Positions 1-8,070 of a stretch of 64,000 bases of DNA are shown here, piece by piece. The notes under the pieces are model-generated. The model ran no database searches and was not told the origin of the DNA. It worked only from the letters and a program-made list of their open reading frames with translations. Numbering within the stretch: the first letter of the stretch is position 1; every line of letters begins with the position of its first letter. The position numbers and the translations under genes are program-made. The DNA is from Bacteroidota bacterium (lineage in GTDB: Bacteria > Bacteroidota > Bacteroidia > Chitinophagales > Chitinophagaceae), in assembly GCA_005882315.1 (NCBI GenBank), contig VBAR01000001.1, forward strand, positions 2,057,736 through 2,121,735, read 5' to 3'.

Positions 1-57
1 AACAACAGGCAATTCTTTTACTGCTTTGCTTATATGCATATTTTTTAGGAGAGATCA

Positions 58-1023
58 ATGAAAAAAATAAAGGAAATAGGAAGAGTGATCGTTCAATCTT
101 TTAAAAATTTCGGTAAAGATAAAATACCAAAATATAGCGCAGCACTTGCTTATACTACTGTTTTCTCTTTGGGGCCATTGCTGATAGTAATTATTTTTTT
201 ATGCAGCATTTTCTTTGGGCAAGAAGCGACGCAAGGAAGAATTTATGGCCAGATGCAGGAATTTGTTGGACATGATGCGGCCTTGCAACTCCAGACAATT
301 ATTCAAAATGCTTCGTTGAGCGGTAAAGGAACCGTCGCTGCGGTGATCGGTATAATAACATTGTTATTTGGCGCAACGACAGTGTTTGCTGAAATACAGG
401 ATTCGATAAATTCTATATGGGGATTAAAAGCTAAACCAACCAAAGGACTGTTGAAGTTACTCCGCAATCGTTTTTTATCTTTTTCAGTTGTAGTCAGTCT
501 TGGATTTCTATTGTTAGTATCGCTGGCCATATCAACTATCATTGAAGGTTTGAGTGATAAGTTAAGAGCCAGCTTTCCCGATGTTACCGTTGTTCTGTTT
601 TATATACTCAATATGCTTATTTCCTTTATTATCATTACTGCACTCTTCGCGGTTATTTTTAAAGTGCTTCCCGATGCAAAAACGAAATGGAAGGACATCA
701 TGCCCGGGGCGGTAGCATCCGGTATTTTATTTATGATAGGAAAATTTGCTATTTCATTTTATATAGGAAAAGCGAATATCGGCAGTACCTATGGAGCAGC
801 AGGTTCCCTTGTAATATTATTGGTATGGGTTTATTATTCCGCTATTATTTTATACCTGGGAGCGGAATTTGCCAAGGCATGGAGTTTTCATAAAGGATCA
901 TCTATCCGGCCGAATGAGTATGCAGTCGCAATAGAAAAAGCTGAGGAAGAAGGGGATAAAAGGGATTTAGTGCCAAAGAAACAGAAAACAAAAACCGATG
1001 GACAACGTATAAAAAATTATTAA
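58..1023 (+). CDS. YihY/virulence factor BrkB family inner-membrane protein
   Basis: A 321-residue polytopic membrane protein of the YihY/BrkB (UPF0761) family. After a short basic N-terminus, the segment KYSAALAYTTVFSLGP (about residues 25-40) is the typical family opening, in which a hydrophobic helix follows a conserved Ala/Tyr stretch. I count about six hydrophobic segments, with GxxYGAAGS and a final VWVYYSAIILYLGAEF helix near residues 240-270 that are characteristic. The C-terminal 50 residues are charged and cytoplasmic. The start ATG follows a purine-rich AGGAGA, one of the few Shine-Dalgarno-like sites here. The biochemical role of the family is not settled; the old RNase BN assignment is known to be wrong. 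It appears to be a single gene. Family assignment is confident, function is not. Confidence 0.9.
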   Translation: MKKIKEIGRVIVQSFKNFGKDKIPKYSAALAYTTVFSLGPLLIVIIFLCSIFFGQEATQGRIYGQMQEFVGHDAALQLQTIIQNASLSGKGTVAAVIGIITLLFGATTVFAEIQDSINSIWGLKAKPTKGLLKLLRNRFLSFSVVVSLGFLLLVSLAISTIIEGLSDKLRASFPDVTVVLFYILNMLISFIIITALFAVIFKVLPDAKTKWKDIMPGAVASGILFMIGKFAISFYIGKANIGSTYGAAGSLVILLVWVYYSAIILYLGAEFAKAWSFHKGSSIRPNEYAVAIEKAEEEGDKRDLVPKKQKTKTDGQRIKNY

Positions 1024-1360
1024 TTAGCCGGTAAAGAAAGTATTGCAATAAGCAACAGCTCTTTACTTGCTGCTATTATTATTGTGTGAAAAGAGGCTTC
1101 CTGATTTGGGGGCTATGGCATTTTTTTTGCAGCTTAAGCGAAAATTATAACTATGAACCTAAACCTAAAAACCATCTATAGACTTATAGGAAATCAGTTT
1201 CGCAAATGGAAAGACAGAAAAAGAAAATCTCCTCTCAATAATAACAATCCCTTCCTGATATTATAGACATCTTACAGTATTCACTATTGTTTTAGAATTA
1301 TGGTCTAGGTTTCAATGTTTGCAGGTTAATAACTGGCATTTAGCTTGTTAGTGTTCAGAC
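1024..1360. other. Intergenic stretch, possible 37-codon ORF
   Basis: There is no recognised gene in these 337 bases. An ATG at 1153 opens a 37-codon plus-strand frame ending at the TAG at 1264-1266. It encodes a very basic peptide with a KWKDRKRK run. Nothing else supports it, so I do not call it a gene. I see no convincing hairpin terminator after the YihY gene. Confidence 0.4.
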
Positions 1361-1648
1361 ATGAAGGAAAATATATTTTATGTAGTCCTGAACATAAGAA
1401 CAGCTGAAGGTTTTGAAAATTTCGGAAAATTTAATCTCGGGAACGACCGGGAAGCAGCGGTGAATGTTTTTCGGCAATTCAAAGGCAGTGCTATTATGGA
1501 TGACAACAGTATGCTTACTATTGATTTCATGGAAACTATAAATGAACTTCCTGTGAATGTACAGATAATGGCCTGCACACTGGATGAACTGGCAGATAAT
1601 TGTAAGATCATAGCAAAAGAAACATTTAAGATTTTTAACCTGAAGTAA
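1361..1648 (+). CDS. Conserved-looking hypothetical protein, 95 aa
   Basis: A 95-residue soluble acidic protein that I do not recognise. Regularly alternating hydrophobic positions (ENIFYVVLNIRTAEGFENFGKF near the start, then a central LTIDFMETINELPVN) suggest a small alpha/beta fold. There is no signal peptide, Cys cluster or membrane segment. The plus strand is chosen over the overlapping minus-strand frames because its composition is balanced, whereas the opposite frames are rich in Ser, Phe and Cys. It stands alone, with an unrelated minus-strand gene 52 bases downstream. No function is proposed. Confidence 0.6.
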   Translation: MKENIFYVVLNIRTAEGFENFGKFNLGNDREAAVNVFRQFKGSAIMDDNSMLTIDFMETINELPVNVQIMACTLDELADNCKIIAKETFKIFNLK

Positions 1649-1700
1649 TAAACACAAAGATGAAACGGTGAAGATGATAGAGTAATCCGGACAACTCTAT

Positions 1701-1904
1701 TTAATTCCTGGTAACAGTTTCCATTTTCTTTTCTTCAAGAACATGAAGAAGAAGTTCCACTTGTTTTTTTAATGAATTTAATGCGATCTTATTTTCAGGG
1801 TTGGTATCATACGCAACAAGCATTTCCCTGATAGATGACTCCAGGAGTTTGTAAAGGCCTTCGACCGGTAATGCATGATAGGTAGCGGGGGACATAGCAA
1901 ACAT
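1701..1904 (-). CDS. Small hypothetical protein, 67 aa
   Basis: A 67-residue protein with no recognised family. The C-terminal half (roughly residues 30-60) looks like an amphipathic helix, with NSLKKQVELLLHVLEEKK giving a Leu-rich heptad-like pattern that could mediate dimerisation. A second Met at residue 4 (MSPATYH) is an alternative start. It lies 82 bases beyond the end of the exonuclease III gene on the same strand and may be cotranscribed with it. Moderate confidence that it is real. Confidence 0.5.
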   Translation of the reverse strand: MFAMSPATYHALPVEGLYKLLESSIREMLVAYDTNPENKIALNSLKKQVELLLHVLEEKKMETVTRN

Positions 1905-1986
1905 TTACCACTATTAAGATAAGAATTTTGGCAGGCGAATACCAACTTTTTTTTAGAAATTACAAATTTGTGGCATTCCCAGATTA

Positions 1987-2763
1987 TTATTTTTCTTTTA
2001 GTTCTATCCAAACGGGAGCATGATCACTTGTTTTTTCCCAACCCCGAACATGTTTGTCAACCCCTGCAGCTATAAGCCGGCGTTTTAAATGTGGACTTAA
2101 TAAAAAATGATCGATCCGGAGACCTGCATCCCGCTGGTAAGCATTCCTGAAATAATCCCAGAATGTATAGATTTTTTCCTTTGGATATAATTTACGGATG
2201 GCATCTGTCCAGCCCTGGTCAACCAATTTTTTAAATGCCTCACGAACTTCTTTCCTGAACAATGCATCATTCAGCCAGCGTTCCGGTTTATACACATCCA
2301 ACTCGGTTGGCATTACATTAAAATCACCCACCAGCGCCACCGGCACATCATGTGCCAGCAGTTTTTTTGCATGTGCAGAAAGCCGTTTAAACCATTTGAG
2401 TTTATACTCAAATTTTGGCCCGGGCCATGGATTACCATTGGGCAGATAGAGGCAACCTATTACTATTTTATTTACAACAGCTTCAATATAGCGACTATGA
2501 CTGTCTTCGGGATCACCGGGTAATACACGCCTTAGTTCCTGCGGTGTTCCTATGCGGGAAAGAATGGCTACACCGTTCCAGCTTTTTTGTCCATGAAATA
2601 CTGCTTCATAACCTGCTTGTTGAATAGCCTGTTCTGGAAATTTTTCTGCCGGGGACTTCAGTTCCTGCAGGCAAACCACGTCTGGCTTTGCTTCCTTCAG
2701 CCAGCGGAGCAGAACAGTAAGGCGGCCGTTAACTCCGTTTACATTATAGGTTGCGATCTTCAT
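1987..2763 (-). CDS. xth: Exodeoxyribonuclease III (AP endonuclease, ExoIII family)
   Basis: A member of the endonuclease/exonuclease/phosphatase superfamily that cleaves 5' of abasic sites in DNA repair. The visible family motifs are KIATYNVNGV at the N-terminus (metal-binding Asn), CLQELK (catalytic Glu), LVGDFNVMP (Asp/Asn pair) and the terminal TSDHAPVW (Asp-His of the active site). RIDHFLLSP before it is also typical. The length of 258 residues matches bacterial ExoIII. I chose the ATG at 2763 because the protein then begins MKIATYNVNG, the usual family start; an upstream in-frame ATG at 2772 would add three residues. It diverges from the small plus-strand gene at 2841. Confidence 0.95.
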   Translation of the reverse strand: MKIATYNVNGVNGRLTVLLRWLKEAKPDVVCLQELKSPAEKFPEQAIQQAGYEAVFHGQKSWNGVAILSRIGTPQELRRVLPGDPEDSHSRYIEAVVNKIVIGCLYLPNGNPWPGPKFEYKLKWFKRLSAHAKKLLAHDVPVALVGDFNVMPTELDVYKPERWLNDALFRKEVREAFKKLVDQGWTDAIRKLYPKEKIYTFWDYFRNAYQRDAGLRIDHFLLSPHLKRRLIAAGVDKHVRGWEKTSDHAPVWIELKEK

Positions 2764-2840
2764 GTATTGCAATTATGCAAAGCTGGTACCATTCATACAT
2801 ACCGGTGGGGAATTATGTAACTTTAGTCAAACCTTCAATT

Positions 2841-3011
2841 ATGAGTCCCACCGCAATAGTATTTGGTAGTGTGCTGATTATTGCATTAATTATTTTCATT
2901 GCGATGCGTAACCAAAAAGATAAGAAAGACCTTGTAAATAAACTTAACAATGATTACCGGAAAACAAAGAATGAGGAGAATGATACAGATATCGAGGAGC
3001 AAAGAAAATAG
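2841..3011 (+). CDS. Small single-pass membrane protein, 56 aa
   Basis: A 56-residue protein with one N-terminal transmembrane helix (about residues 5-22, IVFGSVLIIALIIFIAMR) and a highly charged cytoplasmic tail. The start ATG lies 77 bases beyond the divergent exonuclease start. The longer frame opening at 2751 overlaps that gene and is less likely. A diverged copy of its 3' end survives at 7971-8033, so the gene has been duplicated at least once. Function unknown; the type resembles small stress-related membrane proteins common in Bacteroidota. Confidence 0.65.
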   Translation: MSPTAIVFGSVLIIALIIFIAMRNQKDKKDLVNKLNNDYRKTKNEENDTDIEEQRK

Positions 3012-3015
3012 TTGT

Positions 3016-3090
3016 CTTGCTTTTAAATCTATACTGCCGTGATGCGGGGGGCGACATCGAGGCTTTATTTTTTATACACGAACCAGGGCG
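3016..3090 (+). repeat. Intergenic hairpin repeat, copy A (degenerate)
   Basis: First of five copies of an intergenic element whose layout is TTTTTAAATCTATA, then GCCGTGATGCG, a return arm, a TTTATTTT run and ACGAACCAGGGC. This copy keeps the left part and the ACGAACCAGGGC tail but has lost the right arm of the hairpin. It follows the 56-aa gene directly. Confidence 0.7.
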
Positions 3091-3105
3091 CAGAAGTGAA
3101 AAGAA

Positions 3106-3336
3106 TTATTCTTCAAGGAATTTTAATAAATGTTCCTCTGTTTTTCCAATTGTCCTGAGATTATTCTTTACAATGAATTCAGGAATCGGGTCAACATGAG
3201 TTTGCAATACAACAGGCCTTGTAAGATTTTTAGCACTCCATATTTCATGTCCGCCTTTGGTACGGATATGCTTAAGCCCACAATGCTGCAGGTAGCGCCG
3301 GAATATTTTAAGGGAGATATTTTTAAGCTTGCCCAT
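3106..3336 (-). CDS. hicA: HicA-family mRNA interferase toxin
   Basis: A 76-residue protein of the HicA toxin family, which cleaves mRNA and is neutralised by HicB. The visible signature is the double-stranded-RNA-binding-like core: a helix with RRYLQHCGLKH, then RTKGGHEIW, where the His of GGHEIW corresponds to the conserved catalytic His, then a strand and an IPEFIVKNNLRTIG helix typical of the C-terminus. Length is usual for the family. The start codon shares one base with the stop of the upstream hicB (TAATG), implying translational coupling. The order here is antitoxin first, the reverse of the classical hicAB arrangement. Confidence 0.85.
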   Translation of the reverse strand: MGKLKNISLKIFRRYLQHCGLKHIRTKGGHEIWSAKNLTRPVVLQTHVDPIPEFIVKNNLRTIGKTEEHLLKFLEE

Positions 3337-3722
3337 TACGCATAAGCAGGAAGGCTAACGCCGGTATCAAATTTTTTATAGGGATAGTTGTCGAAGATGC
3401 GGCTGAACTCCTCATTGTTTTCCAGTAACTCACTCATGGATGGAGGAGAGGCGGGTTTCTTTTTACCTTTCTTAATCGTCCAGCCCAATTTTTTTAAATC
3501 AGTCCATAAGGTTCCCTTATTAGTGGTGTAATTTAAATACTCACTGACTGTAATAGCAAAACTTTCCCGGGCTTCTGATTCTGTATTACCGGAGCCATTC
3601 AGATCAAGGGCCGGACAATAAATAATATTGGCATTGTCCTCTTTAAAGGATAGCACAGGTACTTTTACAGTAATGCTTCCTTTTTCATTGGAGAATTTGC
3701 TTTCAACATTCAGGGTCTTCAT
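3336..3722 (-). CDS. hicB: HicB-family antitoxin
   Basis: A 128-residue protein. The N-terminal part (residues 15-70) has the HicB partial RNase-H-like pattern: a strand ending in YCPALDLNGSGNTESEARESF, followed by a helix (AITVSEYLNYT). Together with the adjoining HicA gene this makes it the antitoxin. No clear helix-turn-helix or ribbon-helix-helix is visible at the C-terminus, which instead has a basic KKGKKKP linker and an acidic helix. HicB proteins often bind the operator, but how this one autoregulates cannot be read from the sequence. It ends in the TAATG junction with hicA. Confidence 0.8.
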   Translation of the reverse strand: MKTLNVESKFSNEKGSITVKVPVLSFKEDNANIIYCPALDLNGSGNTESEARESFAITVSEYLNYTTNKGTLWTDLKKLGWTIKKGKKKPASPPSMSELLENNEEFSRIFDNYPYKKFDTGVSLPAYA

Positions 3723-3998
3723 AAAAAGAATTGTTTTGCAAAATACAGATAATTAACGAACCGGCGGTGCAGGCCGGCGTTAATCTTTTGTCAGTTCAGG
3801 CTCAGGAGTTTATTTTTCAAATGCTTCTGATGCAGTAATGTGTAACCTCTCTCTTTAAATGAAGTATCTCAGTTTTAGGAATTTCCACTTGCTTTCATTT
3901 TTACAAGAACCAGGGCAGGAACAAATCTTTTTTATTTATTCGCAAATCTGCTTTCTTTGTTTATTGTTTTAGTACCTTAACCTTACAAACCTTTTTTT

Positions 3999-4559
3999 AT
4001 GGAAAATTTTGATCAGGACTTATTATTATCGCTGAATTTACAGTTGCTGCAATCGGATGTGAATGCAATGATAGCTACTGAAAAAGATCTGAAAATAATA
4101 CTTAATGAGATATTGAAGTGGATCGGGTATGAAAGTAAGAACGATATTCTGACATCCATACTTTTATATAATAAGAAAACAAGCCAGCTATATACTGGGG
4201 CAGCACCTTCGCTTCCGGATCGTTACTGTGATGCGATCAACGGAGCGAAAGCCGGTCCTGTCGCTGGTTCCTGTGGTACAGCTGCTTACTTTCGCAAACA
4301 GGTAATTGTACAGAATATTGCAACCGACCCGCTCTGGCAGGATTATAAATCATTGGCATTAGTTGAGGGTTTGCATTCATGCTGGTCGACTCCCATATTT
4401 GGAGCCAACAAAGAATTATTGGGAACCTTTGCGATCTATTATAAAGAACCCCGCAAACCCACTCCACATGATCTGCAATTGATTGACGAAATAGTTGAGC
4501 TTACTGCAACCGCTATTGAATCAAGAGAGAAAGATTTTGAGACAATAGTTGGTTTATAG
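3999..4559 (+). CDS. GAF-domain protein
   Basis: A 186-residue protein made almost entirely of one GAF domain (about residues 20-175). Recognisable family stretches are GSCGTAAYFRKQVIV, NIATDPLWQDYKSLAL, GLHSCWSTPI and GTFAIYYKEPRKPTPHD, as found in GAF modules of bacterial sensor kinases. No kinase, cyclase or DNA-binding domain is attached, and no partner gene adjoins it. It may therefore sense a small ligand or redox state and act by protein contact; that is inference. The repeat at 4629-4710 supplies its terminator. Confidence 0.85.
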   Translation: MENFDQDLLLSLNLQLLQSDVNAMIATEKDLKIILNEILKWIGYESKNDILTSILLYNKKTSQLYTGAAPSLPDRYCDAINGAKAGPVAGSCGTAAYFRKQVIVQNIATDPLWQDYKSLALVEGLHSCWSTPIFGANKELLGTFAIYYKEPRKPTPHDLQLIDEIVELTATAIESREKDFETIVGL

Positions 4560-4628
4560 AACAGGTATATAATTGCAATATTTTTTTGCCCTCCGTCAAA
4601 TTAGCCTGAGTGAAAAGAAAATAACTAT

Positions 4629-4710
4629 CTTGTTTTTTAAATCTATAAAGCCGTGATGCGTGGGATACGCATCACGGCTTTTATTTTGCGGGCACGAACG
4701 AAGGCGGGGG
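4629..4710 (+). repeat. Intergenic hairpin repeat, copy B, acting as terminator
   Basis: Best-preserved copy. The hairpin at 4648-4680 has two 14-base arms (AAGCCGTGATGCGT and its exact reverse complement) around GGGAT, followed by a T-rich TTATTTTG. It is preceded by TTTTTTAAATCTATA and followed by GCACGAACGAAGGCGG. It lies 70 bases after the GAF gene and should end that transcript. Confidence 0.85.
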
Positions 4711-4863
4711 ATATGCTGCAAAAGATGAATAATAGAAACCATGGTTTCATTGGCAAGCAAGGCAAAATTATTATAAAAGATATTCTGAAGGTTGAAGAAA
4801 CAAAACTGTTTTACATTGCAGCGGCCGGTAAAATTAAAGAGTTGTACAAATCTTAAGTGAGAT

Positions 4864-6672
4864 ATGATATTAAAACGGGTTCTTATTATTTTTCTTTCAC
4901 AGTTCATTAATCTGGCAGTTGCTTTTGGTCAAGCAGTGATATACGCCTCAGATCATGGTGTTAGATCAAACAGTTTTGAGAATGCAAGTACAGCAATTCA
5001 AAAAACCATTGATGCCTGTAAAGAAAAAGGTGATGTCTTATTGGTATTGCCGGGTGGTCGAATTGATATCTGGCCGGAAGGAGCAGCAAAGCGGGAACTC
5101 TATGTCTCCAATTCAACCGAAAGTGATGAGTTGCCAAAAGTAAAAAGCATTGCATTCCTTTTTGAAGATTTTAAGAACATCACCCTTGATGGTAACAATA
5201 CATTGGTTATGCTTCACGGCAAGATGGTTTCATTTGCCATTCTCAACAGCAGCAATATTAAGATCAAAAATATCCGTTTCGATTATGAAAGACCCACCAT
5301 GTCGGAGTTAACTATTCGATCGGTAACCGATAATAGTGTTGAAGCGGAAATACATCCCGATTCAAAATATGTGATCGATAATGGCCGGATCGTTTTTTAT
5401 GATGAGGGCTGGAAAACAAAATCACATCATACTATAGTTTTTGAGCCCGGGAGCAATACTCTTCGCTATAGTACATTCAAACCTTTTCTTGAAAGCAGGG
5501 CCATACAACTCAGTCCTTTTCATGTGCGGTTCGAAGGTGATTTTTCAAAAAACAAGTTTCATCCCGGCGATGTGCTTACTGTAAGAGATCCTTACAGGGA
5601 TAACTGTGGTGCATTTATTCATCGGAGTAAAAACATTCAGCTTGAAGATATAAAAATGCATTTCATGCATGGCCTGGGGATCGTTTCCCAGTTTTCAGAA
5701 AATATTTCTTTGCTGAAAGTAGTGGTTGCACCCCGTGAAAATTCAGGACGCATCATTGCTTCCTTTGCCGATTGTTTTCATTTTTCAGGATGCAGAGGGT
5801 TGGTTAAGATCGACAGTTGTTTTACATCGGGGTCGCATGATGATGCTGTGAATGTGCACGGCACCCATTTAAAAATAACGGCAGTTGTTTCAGGGAAGAT
5901 CATTGTTCGCTTTATGCATCACCAGACTTATGGCTTCGATGCATTTTTTGCAGGTGATAGTATTGCGATCATTGATCCAAAAACATTGATGCCGTTGGGA
6001 ACTGCAAAGTTGAAAACTGCAAAACTCATTAACAAGCGGGAAATGGAAATTGAAGTGGATGGAACGCTGCCCTCATTTGTGAATGCGGGTCTTTGCATTG
6101 AAAACCTTACATGGACACCGGAAGTAATTATACAGAACAGCCGTTTTGAACGAACCCCTACACGGGGCCTGCTTGTTACTACCCGCCGGAAAGTGGTTAT
6201 TCAAAATAATATATTTTACCGCACCGGCATGTATCCCGTTTTAATTGCTGATGATGCTTCCGGTTGGTTCGAATCCGGAGCGGTACAGGATATGACCATC
6301 CAAAATAATGTATTTGAAGAATGCGGTTATAATTCAGGCAGCGGTGCAATTTGCATTGCTCCTGAAAATCATGAACTGCTGCCGGGTAAAATGGTACACC
6401 GGAATATCCGCATCATCAATAATGAATTTAAAATGACGAACCAGGCCCTGCTTTCTGCACGAAGTACAGACCGGCTTGTTTTTACAGGAAATAAAATTGT
6501 TTATTCCGATCTTTTGAAAGGAGAAAAAGAAATCATTGCTATTAATTTAACAGCCTGTACAAATGTGCTTATCGAAAGAAACAATTTTGATCTGCCTGCA
6601 ATGCCGTTTATCAATATGCAGAAAATGACCAATGCTGATTTGAAAACAGACCTGAAAGTAAATATTAAATAA
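4864..6672 (+). CDS. GH110-like alpha-1,3-galactosidase (parallel beta-helix)
   Basis: A 602-residue secreted protein with a signal peptide (residues 1-22, ending AFGQA). It opens with a pectate-lyase-like segment in which residues 43-48 (TAIQKT) and LVLPGGRIDIW are typical, then runs through beta-helix coils. It resembles glycoside hydrolase family 110, subfamily B, which removes terminal alpha-1,3-galactose. Support comes from residues 303-337: ADCFHFSGCRG followed by SHDDAVNVHGTHLKI. This is the family's catalytic region, with Asp303 and the Asp326-Asp327 pair as candidate acids. No Sus genes or other glycosidases adjoin it, so it is an orphan enzyme. The fold is confident; substrate specificity is inferred. 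Confidence 0.8.
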   Translation: MILKRVLIIFLSQFINLAVAFGQAVIYASDHGVRSNSFENASTAIQKTIDACKEKGDVLLVLPGGRIDIWPEGAAKRELYVSNSTESDELPKVKSIAFLFEDFKNITLDGNNTLVMLHGKMVSFAILNSSNIKIKNIRFDYERPTMSELTIRSVTDNSVEAEIHPDSKYVIDNGRIVFYDEGWKTKSHHTIVFEPGSNTLRYSTFKPFLESRAIQLSPFHVRFEGDFSKNKFHPGDVLTVRDPYRDNCGAFIHRSKNIQLEDIKMHFMHGLGIVSQFSENISLLKVVVAPRENSGRIIASFADCFHFSGCRGLVKIDSCFTSGSHDDAVNVHGTHLKITAVVSGKIIVRFMHHQTYGFDAFFAGDSIAIIDPKTLMPLGTAKLKTAKLINKREMEIEVDGTLPSFVNAGLCIENLTWTPEVIIQNSRFERTPTRGLLVTTRRKVVIQNNIFYRTGMYPVLIADDASGWFESGAVQDMTIQNNVFEECGYNSGSGAICIAPENHELLPGKMVHRNIRIINNEFKMTNQALLSARSTDRLVFTGNKIVYSDLLKGEKEIIAINLTACTNVLIERNNFDLPAMPFINMQKMTNADLKTDLKVNIK

Positions 6673-6674
6673 AC

Positions 6675-6762
6675 TTCTTGTTTTTTTAAATCTATAATGC
6701 CGTGATGCGTGGGTACACACATCACGGCATTTATTTTAGGGACAGGAAACAGGGTGCGGAAA
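6675..6762 (+). repeat. Intergenic hairpin repeat, copy C, acting as terminator
   Basis: Starts 3 bases after the GH110 stop. The inverted repeat has 11-base arms (ATGCCGTGATG at 6697-6707 and its complement at 6720-6730), then TTTATTTTAGG. The leading TTTTTTTAAATCTATA matches copies A and B; the trailing ACAGGAAACAGGGTGCGG is a diverged tail. Confidence 0.85.
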
Positions 6763-6799
6763 ATAATTTTAGAAAGGGAGTCCCTTCATTCAATTCTTT

Positions 6800-7483
6800 T
6801 TAAACAGATTCATTTTTATATCTTCTCTGGCGATATAATTCCTTTCTGTATTTTAATAGTTTTTCTCTTTCTGCATCTGTAAGATCGGAGGTATCAATCT
6901 TTTCATTTTCATTTCGCTTTTGCAAGAGACGAAGGCCCTCATCATATTCTGATTCATGTAATGAAGGTCGCCTTGTTTGCTGTGACCTGTTTTTAAAAAG
7001 ATTGTCTTTATAATGATCGTGACTATAAAAATCAGGATCGATATCATCGTCTGTAATTGATCTGGCCGATTTTCTTTCTCCTCTCTCTATTGTTGCTGCG
7101 GGTTCTACCCTCACTTTCCTTCCAAATACAGATGCAATACTCCTTTCAAGCTCGGGAGTTAAAGCATTCCTTTTATAATCAGGTAACTGGGTAAGCTGAT
7201 CTACTGATACATTTGGGATCAGCACATCATCATGCAGATCATCCAATTCGGCAAAGCCAATAGGAATAAAAACTTTCCGGTGTTCCAATCTCAGTTCATT
7301 TTCATCAAGATCAACGACCATATACCTTATTTTTTTTGCTTTTGTATCCAGGATCAACTCTTCTACTGATCCGATTTTTTCACCGTTCCCGTATCTCACA
7401 TCCCATCCGCGAATGTCAGGTTCACCGTTTACGATCTCAAAATTTGAATGATCGAGTTCCTGCAGATATTTATGTTTAGTCAT
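6800..7483 (-). CDS. PRC-barrel domain protein
   Basis: A 227-residue soluble protein. The N-terminal 110 residues form a PRC-barrel. Signature pieces are EPDIRGWDVRYGNGEKIGSV, ELILDTKAKKIRYMVVDLD and HRKVFIPIGFAELDD. The remainder is charged and low in complexity, ending in a long helix with QKRNENEKIDTSDLTDAEREK. In Bacteroidota such proteins often accompany small stress-response membrane proteins, and the next gene upstream on this strand (7733) is one. No enzymatic role is known for this type. Confidence 0.85.
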   Translation of the reverse strand: MTKHKYLQELDHSNFEIVNGEPDIRGWDVRYGNGEKIGSVEELILDTKAKKIRYMVVDLDENELRLEHRKVFIPIGFAELDDLHDDVLIPNVSVDQLTQLPDYKRNALTPELERSIASVFGRKVRVEPAATIERGERKSARSITDDDIDPDFYSHDHYKDNLFKNRSQQTRRPSLHESEYDEGLRLLQKRNENEKIDTSDLTDAEREKLLKYRKELYRQRRYKNESV

Positions 7484-7538
7484 AGTAAATTTTTTTATAG
7501 AACAATTGTTCTGTGGTTAATCAACGTGTTTGATTCGA

Positions 7539-7733
7539 TCATCCCGCAACTGGTAACGAATGATATTGAATACAAGAAACCGGGCTTTGTGTGCTGTTCG
7601 CATTATTTTGTGTATTGTCACGATTATACCATATTAATAAATAAGCAGCTACAGCAACAACAATTATAGAGATCAATATCCACAACCAGGCGGATGAACT
7701 ACTTTTTTTTGCCCTTACATGTATTTCAGCCAT
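7539..7733 (-). CDS. Small single-pass membrane protein, 64 aa
   Basis: A 64-residue protein with a basic N-terminus (AEIHVRAKKSSSSA), one transmembrane helix (about residues 18-37, WLWILISIIVVAVAAYLLIW) and a polar Asn/Gln/Ser-rich tail. The ATG at 7733 is preferred over an upstream in-frame ATG at 7775, which would add an unlikely 14-residue extension before MAEIHVRAKK. It lies 55 bases upstream of the PRC-barrel gene on the same strand and probably shares its transcript. Function unknown. Confidence 0.7.
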   Translation of the reverse strand: MAEIHVRAKKSSSSAWLWILISIIVVAVAAYLLIWYNRDNTQNNANSTQSPVSCIQYHSLPVAG

Positions 7734-7970
7734 GATAAAAAATTTTTGGTTAAACAATAGGTTAACAATACTCAATAATCATAAACTATGCCTGTATCGA
7801 TCAATGTTATAAGGAAAACTTTTTACCCGGTTTTTGATCAGAATTGCAGACGGAAAGAATTTTGAAACACAAAATGAGGAATGAAGTCATCAGCGAAATT
7901 TGATTTCAGTCTTTAAACATTTCTATATTTTGGTTACCTCAAACAATTATTTCATTGTTGAGACGCCGGG

Positions 7971-8033
7971 AATAATGATTTCCGGAAAACTAAGGATGAG
8001 GAAAATGATGCAGATAATCCGGCGCACTTTTAG
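7971..8033 (+). pseudogene. Remnant of a paralogue of the 56-aa membrane protein
   Basis: The plus-strand frame from 7971 to the TAG at 8031 reads NNDFRKTKDEENDAD and then diverges. It aligns with residues NNDYRKTKNEENDTD of the gene at 2841-3011. Fifteen codons differ at only six bases, three silent and three giving Tyr/Phe, Asn/Asp and Thr/Ala changes. A stop codon lies in frame just upstream (TGA about four codons before), and no membrane helix precedes it, so only the tail of a former copy remains. Confidence 0.6.
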
Positions 8034-8070
8034 CAGCCTATCTTCATTATTTACCTAAATAGTATTAACC

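Noticed and set aside
3336-3722. HicB with a DNA-binding C-terminal domain
   Set aside because: No helix-turn-helix or ribbon-helix-helix pattern could be made out, so operator binding is not claimed.
4653-4856. 67-codon plus-strand frame before the GH110 gene
   Set aside because: Starts inside the terminator hairpin; the remaining 47 residues (from MLQKMNNRNH) resemble no known family, though a small unknown protein cannot be fully excluded.
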